Assembly (NCBI GenBank): GCA_902796565.1
Contig: CADBPP010000313.1
Coordinates: forward strand, 1-15,672
DNA from: an uncultured Eubacteriales bacterium
GTDB lineage: Bacteria > Bacillota > Clostridia > Eubacteriales > Anaerofustaceae
Reading direction: 5' to 3'
Length of the DNA stretch: 15,672 nucleotides
Every line of letters begins with the position of its first letter. Position 1 is the stretch's first letter. A program made the translations under genes and the position numbers. Below the pieces are notes generated by a model, which saw nothing but the letters and a program-made list of their open reading frames with translations, did not search any database and was not told the DNA's origin. Positions 6,099 to 13,257 of the stretch are shown one piece after another.

Positions 6099-8471
6099 TT
6101 ATTTCCTTTCTCCGAAGAGCTCATCCAGTCCGTCCAGGAAATCATTGAGCTCCTTTTCCTCCTCGGTGAGGGGCTTTTCTTCCTCGGCCGGGGCAGTGAA
6201 GGGATACTCTTCCTCCTTCAGCGACTCGCCCTGGGGGAACTCCACATCCGGATCGTCCCTCATCGCGGCCTGGCGCATGTAGGCATCCTCGTATGAGACG
6301 GGTTCGCTTTCCGCCGGCTCGCGGACGGATTCTTCGCCGTCATCGCTCACCGGGACTTCTCCCGGATCATCCTGCGGGGCCTCCATCTCTCCCGCGGCGG
6401 TCTCCCTCTCCTCCGGCGGGTAGTATTCGTCGTAGGCGTCATAGGATTCGAATTCGTTCCCGGGAACGTAATCGTCCTTCTTCTTCCTGTTGACCAGCTT
6501 TATGGCGATGAATATCACCAGGGCCAGCAGGAGAATCCCGCCGCCGATGATCATCATCAGCTTCGGGTCGAGTATCGCCAGCTTCTTCTCTGAGACGAAA
6601 TACTGGGAGAAGTGGGTCATGGAGGGCTGTATGTAGCCTCCCTTTACGAGGATGGGATCCCCCACCAGCTCGAAGCGGGAAGCATTGGAATCGAAGTAAT
6701 ACAGATAGACCTGCTCGTCGTCACTGAACACGTCTCCGACATAGATGGAGATCACGCTGTCTGAGGGGATCACTCCGCTGTGGGCGAAGTTCACATGCTT
6801 TCCCCTCTTGCCGTTTGTGCGGTTCGCGTATTTCTCGCTGTCGGAAAGGTCCTCGAATGTGACCTTAGCGTTCAGGTCGCCCCCGATGATGTCTGCGCCC
6901 GACGGGAACAGCATCCTGCATACCAGGATCCCGTGATCGTAATCGTCGATGCGGAGCATCTTGTTCACCAGGGTCACGGCCCTTATGGTATCGAAGGGCA
7001 CCGTGTAGTCCCCCTCCTCGGTAAGGTCGATGGTGACCGTGTCGGCCACGGATGAGGCTATGTCCACATCCACCAGCGAAGGTCTCACATGCAGGGTCTC
7101 ATCCAGCACCACCAGCCTTATGAGATATTCACTGGAACTGGCGTCCTGTGAAACGGAGGAAACGATGATGTCGTTCTGTCCCACCATCAGGCCTTCCCCT
7201 CCGAACACCTCCACCACGGCGGTGGGATCGGCGGGCGTGGCGTTGACTTTGGCGTAGTCATAGCCGCTCTTTATGAACCTGACATACTCATACTTTTCAG
7301 GGTCGAATTCGATGTCCAGCGGTGTCTCCTGGCCCTGGAAGTTCACCAGGGAGACGGACAGGCCCGACAGCGCGTTATTGTCGGAGAGCTTCTGCTCCTC
7401 GCCGTTCTCGTTCTTTCTTATAACGTAAACGGTGTAGGTCTTCTCCTTTTCGTTCTCGGCCCTGACAATGATCGGGAACACGTTGATGCCGTCCTCCAGG
7501 GGGAACTTGCCCGTGCCGGACACCAGCACCGCAGCGGCGTCTGTGACCGTCGCGTTGATGGTGACGCTGTCCACGGAATGGTCGCACACCACGCTGAAGG
7601 AATACTTGTTCTGCTCGAAATTGAGCTTGCCCACATCCACGCTGAGGCTCGAAAGGGACCAGTCGGAGCTGCGGATATCCTTTCTCTTGATGGACACGGT
7701 GTAGGTCCTGGTGCTGCCGTACTCGCTGGTGACCATTATGTTGACCCTGTTGATGCCGTATGCCAGATCCACCAGCCCCGTGCCGGAGACCTTGGAACGT
7801 TCATCGGCGACGGAGGCGTCCACGTTGATGTATCCGTCCTCCGTATCGGGCAGGGAGTACGTCGTTATGGAAGGCGAGAATCCCGCGACGGCCTGGCCGT
7901 CGATGGTTATGCCGGAAAGCTCGCAGTTGTCGCTGGCCATATATATGGCGGAGCTTGACGCGGTGGCCATGACGGTGGTGGGTTTTCTGACCTCCTGGGT
8001 CGTGGTCTGTGAAGGAGTGGCGGGTTCTCCCGGTCCTCCCGGATTCGTGGGAGTGGTGACGGTCTCTGTCGCCATGTAGTATCCGTTTATCAGGACGCTG
8101 CCGACGCTGACCTTCTTCGTGTTTCCTGTGAAATCCTCGCTGGGAGCGATATACAGGGTAATGTTGGCTTCCCCCGCTCCGTCCTGGTCGTCCCATACGA
8201 CGCTGTTGCCGCTGACGGTACCTCCCGATGCGCCGGTAAGCTCAAGACCCTTGTCCGTAAGGACGGTGAAATCGAAATGGGTCATGGTAAAATCAGAAGC
8301 CACGATCTTTATATCGATGGTGGTGCTGACCCCGGGCGCGATGGTCCTGGAAGGAGTCATGGTCATCACGGCGCTTCCCACAGCGTAGGCCTCCCTCTGG
8401 GGCAGGACGGGCGCCAGTGAGATCATTATCGCCAGGATGAGCAGGATCGATATTCTTCTCAGTGTTTTCAT
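6099..8471 (-). CDS. Exported, membrane-anchored surface protein with cohesin-like and cadherin-like beta-sandwich domains
   Basis: This 790-residue protein has a clear layout. A signal peptide covers 1-30 (KTLRR start, hydrophobic core, cleavage likely after AYA). A beta-rich domain at about 33-133 resembles cohesin-like folds (MTPSRTIAPGVSTTIDIKI start). A Thr/Pro/Gly linker covers about 136-168. Three repeats of the cadherin-like beta-sandwich type follow at about 184-263, 272-353 and 367-454, each with an LSxLxV/I-type start, a central Y, a GINxxxI-type or equivalent turn, and a YTVxIxRK-like end. An extracellular region of unknown type covers about 460-630. A transmembrane helix spans about 638-660 and is followed by NRKKK. 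The cytoplasmic tail (about 661-790) is rich in Asp/Glu (about a third). No LPxTG sorting signal is present. The start ATG at 8469-8471 has only a distant GGGG. Function unknown; adhesion or envelope sensing would be guesses. Confidence 0.85.
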   Translation of the reverse strand: MKTLRRISILLILAIMISLAPVLPQREAYAVGSAVMTMTPSRTIAPGVSTTIDIKIVASDFTMTHFDFTVLTDKGLELTGASGGTVSGNSVVWDDQDGAGEANITLYIAPSEDFTGNTKKVSVGSVLINGYYMATETVTTPTNPGGPGEPATPSQTTTQEVRKPTTVMATASSSAIYMASDNCELSGITIDGQAVAGFSPSITTYSLPDTEDGYINVDASVADERSKVSGTGLVDLAYGINRVNIMVTSEYGSTRTYTVSIKRKDIRSSDWSLSSLSVDVGKLNFEQNKYSFSVVCDHSVDSVTINATVTDAAAVLVSGTGKFPLEDGINVFPIIVRAENEKEKTYTVYVIRKNENGEEQKLSDNNALSGLSVSLVNFQGQETPLDIEFDPEKYEYVRFIKSGYDYAKVNATPADPTAVVEVFGGEGLMVGQNDIIVSSVSQDASSSEYLIRLVVLDETLHVRPSLVDVDIASSVADTVTIDLTEEGDYTVPFDTIRAVTLVNKMLRIDDYDHGILVCRMLFPSGADIIGGDLNAKVTFEDLSDSEKYANRTNGKRGKHVNFAHSGVIPSDSVISIYVGDVFSDDEQVYLYYFDSNASRFELVGDPILVKGGYIQPSMTHFSQYFVSEKKLAILDPKLMMIIGGGILLLALVIFIAIKLVNRKKKDDYVPGNEFESYDAYDEYYPPEERETAAGEMEAPQDDPGEVPVSDDGEESVREPAESEPVSYEDAYMRQAAMRDDPDVEFPQGESLKEEEYPFTAPAEEEKPLTEEEKELNDFLDGLDELFGERK

Positions 8472-8518
8472 GGTATTATTTTCCCCGCAGTAATTATTTG
8501 GTCATATGTGTACCTTTT

Positions 8519-8547
8519 ATTGTATCACAATTGTCACAGGCCGTAAA
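8519..8547 (-). promoter_or_regulatory. Possible promoter of the surface-protein gene
   Basis: On the minus strand TTTACG (8542-8547), a 17-bp spacer and TACAAT (8519-8524) resemble a sigma-A promoter. The -35 box lies inside the last codons of the M32 peptidase gene. An 8-bp palindrome ACAATTGT lies in the spacer. The 62-base gap and the lack of a terminator mean read-through from the peptidase gene is also possible. Confidence 0.45.
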
Positions 8548-10039
8548 TATCACTGTATTTCTTTTCAAGATAGTCGGTATAGTAACCGGCGTCGAACTTC
8601 TCGCCGCAGCAGCTCTCGATCAGGTCGTTGGGATCCATGAGCCGTCCGAAGCGGTAGATCTTTTCTGTGAGCCAGTCCTTCACGGGAGCTATGTTGCCGG
8701 ATGCCACGCAGCCTGAGAAGTCCACGTCCTTTTTAAGGGACGAGAGTATCTGCAGGCTGTAGGCGTTGCCCAGGGCGTAGCTGGGGAAGTATCCGAAGCT
8801 TCCTCCGCTCCAGTGGGAATCCTGAAGCACTCCCCTGGTATCGTCGGGGACCTCTATGCCCAGGTACTTCCTGTAGAGGCTGTTCCATTCCCCGGGCAGA
8901 TCATGCACCTTCATGTCGCCGTCGATAAGGGCCTTTTCCAGCTCATAACGCACCATCACGTGCAGTGAATATGTCAGTTCGTCCGCCTCCGTACGGATAA
9001 GGGTCGGCATGCTCACGTTTGCCGCCTCATACAGGGCGCGGTCCGTCGCCTTCTCAAGGGAGGGGAAAAGCTCCCTGAAGGTGGGAGAGATATAGGAGAT
9101 GAATTCCTCGCTGCGGCCCACCAGGTTCTCCCAGAACCGGGACTGGCTCTCGTGCATAGCGCAGGATGCTCCTCCCGCCAGGGATGTGAAGCTGTATTCG
9201 TCGGCGTAGCTCATCTCATATATGGCGTGGCCTCCCTCGTGCATGACGCTGTACATATTGTCCAGGAAATCATCGTCATGATATTTCGTGGTGATCCTGA
9301 CGTCATATTTGTTGAAGCTCTCTGTGAAGGGATGCTCCGTCTCTCCCAGCACGCAGCGCTTCGGATCGATCTGAAGATAGTCCATGGCCTTGCGGGAAAG
9401 GATCCTCTGCTTTTCGATGGGGAACACTCCCTCTATGACGGAATGGTCCACCCGGTCCTGCACCTTTGCGATCTCCTTCACCAGAGGGGAGATGGCGCTC
9501 CCCAGGCGGCTGAAGAAACCGTCCAGCATGGCTGTAGTGACTCCCCTGTCATACTCGTTGAGGAGGGTGTCGTAGCGGCTGGAAGAGGCGGGATCATACC
9601 ACTCGGCGATCTTCCTGTTGAAGGCGACTATCTTCTCCAGTATCGGTTCAAAGGCGGGGAAATCGTTGTCCGCCTTTGCCCTGTGCCATACGGCGTCGGC
9701 TTCGTTCAGGAGCATCGTGTACTCCACGTATTCGTCCTTGGGGATACAGCGGTCCTTGTCGTACTCTTCCTTGAGAAGCACGACCTCCCTTCTTACGGCG
9801 GGATCCTCTATACCATCAAGATTCGAGCTGAGGAATTCCAGCAGCTCCCCGGTATCATCGTTTATGAACATGTCATAGGAATCCTCGGAAAGGATCCCCA
9901 GGGTCTCTCCCCTGCCCATGTAGGACTCAGCGGGAGCCACCGTCATGCCGTCCACCGAAAGCAGGGACATGGCATGGCCGTATGCCCATCTGCGTCTCTC
10001 GAGCTTCTTCATTTTTTCACATGCCTGTTTTATATCCAT
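8534..10039 (-). CDS. M32-family metallocarboxypeptidase (carboxypeptidase Taq)
   Basis: This is a zinc-dependent cytoplasmic carboxypeptidase with broad specificity, expected to trim peptides from the C-terminus. The length of 501 residues is standard. The family motifs appear in order: HPFT at 236-239, DVRIT at 246-250, the metal site HEGGH at 267-271, HESQS at 296-300 (E297 is the third ligand), IRTEADE at 348-354, and LQDSHW at 405-410 followed by GYFPSYALGNAYSLQ. No signal peptide or membrane helix is seen. The ATG at 10037-10039 has AAAGGAGAG 5 bases upstream. No convincing minus-strand promoter was found in the AT-rich stretch at 10060-10120, which also holds the divergent promoter of the plus-strand RNA. 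No physiological link to its neighbours is evident. Confidence 0.95.
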   Translation of the reverse strand: MDIKQACEKMKKLERRRWAYGHAMSLLSVDGMTVAPAESYMGRGETLGILSEDSYDMFINDDTGELLEFLSSNLDGIEDPAVRREVVLLKEEYDKDRCIPKDEYVEYTMLLNEADAVWHRAKADNDFPAFEPILEKIVAFNRKIAEWYDPASSSRYDTLLNEYDRGVTTAMLDGFFSRLGSAISPLVKEIAKVQDRVDHSVIEGVFPIEKQRILSRKAMDYLQIDPKRCVLGETEHPFTESFNKYDVRITTKYHDDDFLDNMYSVMHEGGHAIYEMSYADEYSFTSLAGGASCAMHESQSRFWENLVGRSEEFISYISPTFRELFPSLEKATDRALYEAANVSMPTLIRTEADELTYSLHVMVRYELEKALIDGDMKVHDLPGEWNSLYRKYLGIEVPDDTRGVLQDSHWSGGSFGYFPSYALGNAYSLQILSSLKKDVDFSGCVASGNIAPVKDWLTEKIYRFGRLMDPNDLIESCCGEKFDAGYYTDYLEKKYSDIYGL

Positions 10040-10057
10040 ATGTGCTCTCCTTTATTC

Positions 10058-10086
10058 TTGCTATTCGGAAGATAATAGTATATAAT
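10058..10086 (+). promoter_or_regulatory. Promoter of the plus-strand 6S-like RNA
   Basis: TTGCTA (10058-10063), a 17-bp spacer and a perfect TATAAT (10081-10086) on the plus strand predict transcription from about 10093. It is the only strong plus-strand promoter noticed, and no open reading frame with a ribosome binding site follows it. It lies divergent to, and just upstream of, the M32 peptidase gene. Confidence 0.8.
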
Positions 10087-10092
10087 AATAAT

Positions 10093-10256
10093 TGCCGAAG
10101 GACGTTAAACTTATTTTGAACCTACACTTTATTTAAGGGAATTCGCGTTTCCATTCCTATGGCGTGCCCGCTCGAGAGGGATTACAGAAGTCTGGAACAG
10201 ATAACCCACCTGGCGGATTGCTAGGAATCAAAATAAATGTGTCTTTCGGTTCTTTT
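10093..10256 (+). ncRNA. ssrS: Structured small RNA, probably 6S RNA (SsrS)
   Basis: This is a stand-alone RNA of about 164 nt with its own promoter and a terminal T-run (10253-10259). Its ends close on each other. CCGAAGGAC (10095-10103) pairs with GTCTTTCGG (10241-10249) with one G-U. TTATTTTGA (10111-10119) pairs with TCAAAATAA (10228-10236). Then comes a single-stranded-rich 5' segment (10120-10152), an inner stem TTCCTA (10154-10159)/TAGGAA (10222-10227), CCGC (10168-10171)/GCGG (10213-10216), and an apical hairpin GGGATTA/TAACCC enclosing TCTG-GAA-CAGA (10191-10201). A long closing stem, a bubble and one long hairpin form the 6S plan, in which the RNA mimics an open promoter and binds sigma-A RNA polymerase. 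The structure is read directly; the 6S name rests on architecture and is not certain. The last stem plus T-run probably also serves as terminator. Confidence 0.68.
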
Positions 10257-10257
10257 T

Positions 10258-10701
10258 TTATATTTTTTCCACTATCACAGTGCTGTCGTTGTCGGCACAG
10301 AGGATCCTGACGCAGCTGCCCGCGGATATGGCCTCATCGCCCTCCGTGATGGCATGGCACACGGCAGCGGAGCCGTCATACTCAAAGCTCACTTCCCCGC
10401 CCTTTCTCCTCTTCGAACCGATGTCCTTCGTGACCGTGCCCTCGATGTCGTTGATCTCGGGAAGGAACAGCCTTGACTTCGCGCTCCTCAGAGCCTTCAC
10501 ATAGGAAAGGTTGGAGAGGCTCACCTCCGCGATGGAGGCGAAGGATATGCTCATGATGAGACTCAGGGATGACGGATAGCTTCCCCTGGAAAACAGGAAA
10601 TATGAGGCGCCGAATACCAGGGCTCCTCCAATCACCCCGGCGGCGCTCACGAAGGCGGGCTCCAGGGGCTTCACGGTTTTTCTGTCGCTTTGTTTATCCA
10701 T
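10258..10701 (-). CDS. Small membrane protein with a soluble C-terminal, NfeD-like domain
   Basis: This 147-residue protein has two hydrophobic segments (about 16-38 and 46-64). A basic stretch follows, and then a C-terminal beta-rich part (about 86-147: EGTVTKDIG, GGEVSFEYDGS, AGSCVRILCADNDSTVIVEKI). The order of strands resembles the OB-fold of NfeD-type proteins, but I could not confirm a family, so function is unknown. The ATG at 10699-10701 has GAGGTGA just upstream. A strong terminator sits right before that ribosome binding site, so this last gene of the pgpH-to-yajC cluster should depend on read-through. Its stop codon touches the T-run of the convergent plus-strand RNA. Confidence 0.75.
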   Translation of the reverse strand: MDKQSDRKTVKPLEPAFVSAAGVIGGALVFGASYFLFSRGSYPSSLSLIMSISFASIAEVSLSNLSYVKALRSAKSRLFLPEINDIEGTVTKDIGSKRRKGGEVSFEYDGSAAVCHAITEGDEAISAGSCVRILCADNDSTVIVEKI

Positions 10702-10712
10702 TTGTCACCTCG

Positions 10713-10746
10713 AAAAAAAAGACCGTACTGACAATGCCAGTACGGT
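10713..10746 (-). terminator. Strong terminator after yajC, in front of the next gene
   Basis: A perfect 9-bp stem, ACCGTACTG/CAGTACGGT, with a 7-base loop is followed by C and eight T. The T-run ends only 11 bases before the ATG of the downstream membrane gene, so the terminator and that gene's ribosome binding site are almost back to back. It could be an operon end or an attenuator. Confidence 0.93.
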
Positions 10747-10753
10747 AGATATC

Positions 10754-11095
10754 TTACTTATCTTCTTCTGTTTCGTCATCATCGATGACTATCTCATATT
10801 CATCGTCCTCGTCGGCTTCTTCAACGTCCTGGCTGACCTTCTCGGACACTGCGTCTATCTTGATCTCCGCAAGGACCTTGTCCGGTGAGAGCTCAAGGAT
10901 GATCCTGTCGTCCTTAACGGATTTGATGGTCCCGAAGAATCCTCCGATAGTCATTATCTCATCGCCCTTCTTGAGGGAATCCAGCATCTGCTTTCTGAGC
11001 TGCTGCTGCTTTTTCTGAGGCTTGGTGACTGTGAAGTAGGGTACCACGAACATCACTACCACCAGGATGATCAGTAACATTGTCTGTTGATTCAT
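10754..11095 (-). CDS. yajC: YajC, Sec translocon accessory subunit
   Basis: YajC is a small single-pass membrane protein that joins SecDF next to the SecYEG channel. From ATG 11093-11095 it has 113 residues: a single transmembrane helix at about 6-22, the conserved PYFTVTKPQKKQQQ segment, then LKKGDEIMTIGGFFGTIKSV and a beta-rich core, the hallmark of the family. A strongly acidic tail (about 90-113) makes it slightly longer than usual. Position straight after tgt is the classical tgt-yajC order; secD and secF do not follow. A longer frame opens with TTG at 11141-11143, but that codon overlaps an AAAGGAGA sequence and adds a charged, non-conserved stretch, so I prefer the ATG. No well-spaced ribosome binding site precedes it. 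Confidence 0.92.
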   Translation of the reverse strand: MNQQTMLLIILVVVMFVVPYFTVTKPQKKQQQLRKQMLDSLKKGDEIMTIGGFFGTIKSVKDDRIILELSPDKVLAEIKIDAVSEKVSQDVEEADEDDEYEIVIDDDETEEDK

Positions 11096-11215
11096 TTGGT
11101 TCGTCGGCGCTCTCCGTCGGGATACGCGCCATTCTCCTTTCAAAATGTGATATTATTGCCGCCCGCCGGGGCGTCCATCTTTCAAGAAGGATAGATGTTT
11201 CCTCCCGTTAATCTG

Positions 11216-12340
11216 TCAGTTATTATACCATGCTTTCTCTGTGTTCCGTTTGAATTCGGCAAAATTATTATTAATAATGCTCTCGCGCATATCTTCCATG
11301 AACTTCTCGGTGACAGCGATGTTATGCAGAGACAGCAGCATCGCGGCCTCTATCTCCTGGCAGTTCACCAGATGCCTCAGATACGCCCTGGTGTAGTTGC
11401 GGCAGGTATAGCAGTCGCAGTCGGGATCCAGGGGCGTGAAGTCCTCGATATATCTGGCGTTGCGAAGATTGATGCGCCCGCCCTTTCTCGTCAGGGCGGT
11501 GCCGTTGCGGCCCATGCGGGTCTGCATCACGCAGTCGAACATATCCACTCCGCTGGCGACGCCGTTGAGAAGGATATCGAAGCTGCCCACTCCCATAAGG
11601 TAGCGGGGCTTATGAGCAGGCATCATCGGCGCGGTGTAGTCGAGAAGCTCGAACATCAGATCCTTCGGTTCCCCCACGGAGAGCCCTCCTATGGAAAAGC
11701 CGGGCAGATCGTGGGCGCAGGTCTCCTCCACGGAGATCTTTCTGAGGTCCTTGTACATCCCGCCCTGGACTATGCCGAACAGCGCCTGGGGGCCCGCCGG
11801 ATCGTACACGCTTATGCAGCGCTCGAGCCATCTCAGAGTGAGATGCATGCTCTTTTCCGTGTAGTCATGTTCCGCGGGATAGGGCACGCACTCGTCGAAG
11901 GCCATCATGATGTCGCTTCCGAGGGCCTGCTGGATCTGTATGGACTTCTCCGGGGAAATGAACCTGCGGCTCCCGTCTATGTGGGAGCGGAACTCCACGC
12001 CTTCCTCGGTGATGTTGTTGATCTTGCCCAGGGAAAACACCTGGAACCCGCCGCTGTCCGTGAGTATCGGGCGGTCCCAGTTCATGAAGCGGTGCAGTCC
12101 GCCCGCCTTTTTTACTATGTCCTCACCGGGTTTGAGATGAAGATGATATGTATTGGACAGGAGTATCTGCACACCGTGCTCCTTCAGGGCCTCGGGCAGC
12201 ACCGCCTTTACGGACGCCCTGGTGCCCACCGGCATGTATACGGGCGTTCTGATGTCCCCGTGGGGGGTGTGCACTATCCCGGCCCTGGCGTGGGTGTCGG
12301 GATCCTGCGCTATAAGTTCGAATGTTACGTTGTTTTCCAT
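11216..12340 (-). CDS. tgt: Queuine/preQ1 tRNA-guanine transglycosylase (Tgt)
   Basis: Tgt exchanges guanine-34 of GUN-anticodon tRNAs for preQ1, the base-swap step of queuosine synthesis. The 374 residues match the family length. The base-binding Asp lies in TDSGGFQ (D95). The substrate loop is LFGIVQGG (187-194). The covalent-catalysis region is GVDMFDCV (264-271). The zinc site is CxCxxC at C308, C310 and C313, with H339 in LSLHN. The ATG at 12338-12340 lies 11 bases after the era stop codon with a weak ribosome binding site, so translation is probably coupled. queA, its usual partner, is not in the window. Confidence 0.98.
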   Translation of the reverse strand: MENNVTFELIAQDPDTHARAGIVHTPHGDIRTPVYMPVGTRASVKAVLPEALKEHGVQILLSNTYHLHLKPGEDIVKKAGGLHRFMNWDRPILTDSGGFQVFSLGKINNITEEGVEFRSHIDGSRRFISPEKSIQIQQALGSDIMMAFDECVPYPAEHDYTEKSMHLTLRWLERCISVYDPAGPQALFGIVQGGMYKDLRKISVEETCAHDLPGFSIGGLSVGEPKDLMFELLDYTAPMMPAHKPRYLMGVGSFDILLNGVASGVDMFDCVMQTRMGRNGTALTRKGGRINLRNARYIEDFTPLDPDCDCYTCRNYTRAYLRHLVNCQEIEAAMLLSLHNIAVTEKFMEDMRESIINNNFAEFKRNTEKAWYNN

Positions 12341-12351
12341 GATGTATGCTC

Positions 12352-13257
12352 TCAGGCCTCGTCGGTCTGATCGTAGCCGAACTCCTTAAGATCGTATTCC
12401 TTTTCCCTCCAGTCGTCCCTGACCTTTACCCATACGTCAAGGTTTACCTTCATGTCAGTCATCTCCTCCATGTCCACCCTGGCCCGGGAAGCGATCCGCT
12501 TGAGCATCTCTCCCCCCTTGCCTATGATTATCGCCTTGTGAGATTTCTTCTCACAGTAGATGACGGCCTCGATATCCAGGATGTTGCCCCTCTCCTGCAT
12601 TTTGGATATCTCCACGGCCACACCGTGGGGGATCTCGTCGGAGAGCATCCTGAGGATCTTCTCGCGGAGGATCTCCGATACGAAGAACCTCTCGGAACGG
12701 TCGGTGACCATGTCTTCCGGGAAGAAGGGCTCTCCCTCGGGCAGGTACTTCTCTATCACCTCCACCAGGGTGTCGATGTTGATCTTCTTCCTGGCTGAAA
12801 CGGGTACTATCTCGCTGATCTGGGGGTAGGAAGAGTACATCTCGATCTTTCTGAGAACTTCCTCCCTTTTGATGCGGTCTATCTTGTTGATCACCAGGAT
12901 CACCGGGCACGGCGGATCGGCCAGTGTCTCCAGTATCCTCATGTCTCCCCTGCCGATGGCCATGTCCTCCTCCACCAGAAAGAGGATCACGTCCACGTCC
13001 CTGAGGGTGGAAAGGGCGGCTTCATCCATGTATTCTGAGAGCCTGTTGTGGGAACGGTGCAGTCCCGGAGCGTCCAGGAAGACCATCTGGGAGCGCTGTG
13101 TGGTGCGTATGAGCCTTATGATGTTCCTCGTGGTCTGGGGCTTGTCCGACACTATTGAGAGCTTCTGTCCCACCAGGGCGTTCAGAAGAGTGGATTTGCC
13201 CACATTGGTGCGGCCTGCCACCGCCACGAAGCCGGAACGGAAGGGTGCTTCACTCAA
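12352..13257 (-). CDS. era: GTPase Era, 30S ribosome assembly factor
   Basis: Era binds the 3' end of 16S rRNA and checks small-subunit maturation. The 301 residues carry G1 GRTNVGKS (15-22), a switch I region QTTRN (41-45), G3 DAPG (62-65), G4 NKID (124-127) and G5 SAR (154-156). A C-terminal KH domain has GKGG at 246-249. The start is a TTG at 13255-13257, inside the end of the ybeY-cdd gene. The two share 8 bases (TTGAGTGA), so era is very likely made by coupled re-initiation. There is no better start further in, because the G1 loop comes only 14 residues later. It works in the same 16S 3'-end pathway as YbeY, its neighbour. Confidence 0.97.
   Translation of the reverse strand: MSEAPFRSGFVAVAGRTNVGKSTLLNALVGQKLSIVSDKPQTTRNIIRLIRTTQRSQMVFLDAPGLHRSHNRLSEYMDEAALSTLRDVDVILFLVEEDMAIGRGDMRILETLADPPCPVILVINKIDRIKREEVLRKIEMYSSYPQISEIVPVSARKKINIDTLVEVIEKYLPEGEPFFPEDMVTDRSERFFVSEILREKILRMLSDEIPHGVAVEISKMQERGNILDIEAVIYCEKKSHKAIIIGKGGEMLKRIASRARVDMEEMTDMKVNLDVWVKVRDDWREKEYDLKEFGYDQTDEA

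Noticed and set aside
8521..8540. TGTGACAATTGTGA near the surface-protein promoter as a CRP- or Rex-type operator
   Set aside because: The half-sites are in the wrong orientation or spacing for either consensus. Only the ACAATTGT palindrome is real, and 8 bp alone is weak evidence.
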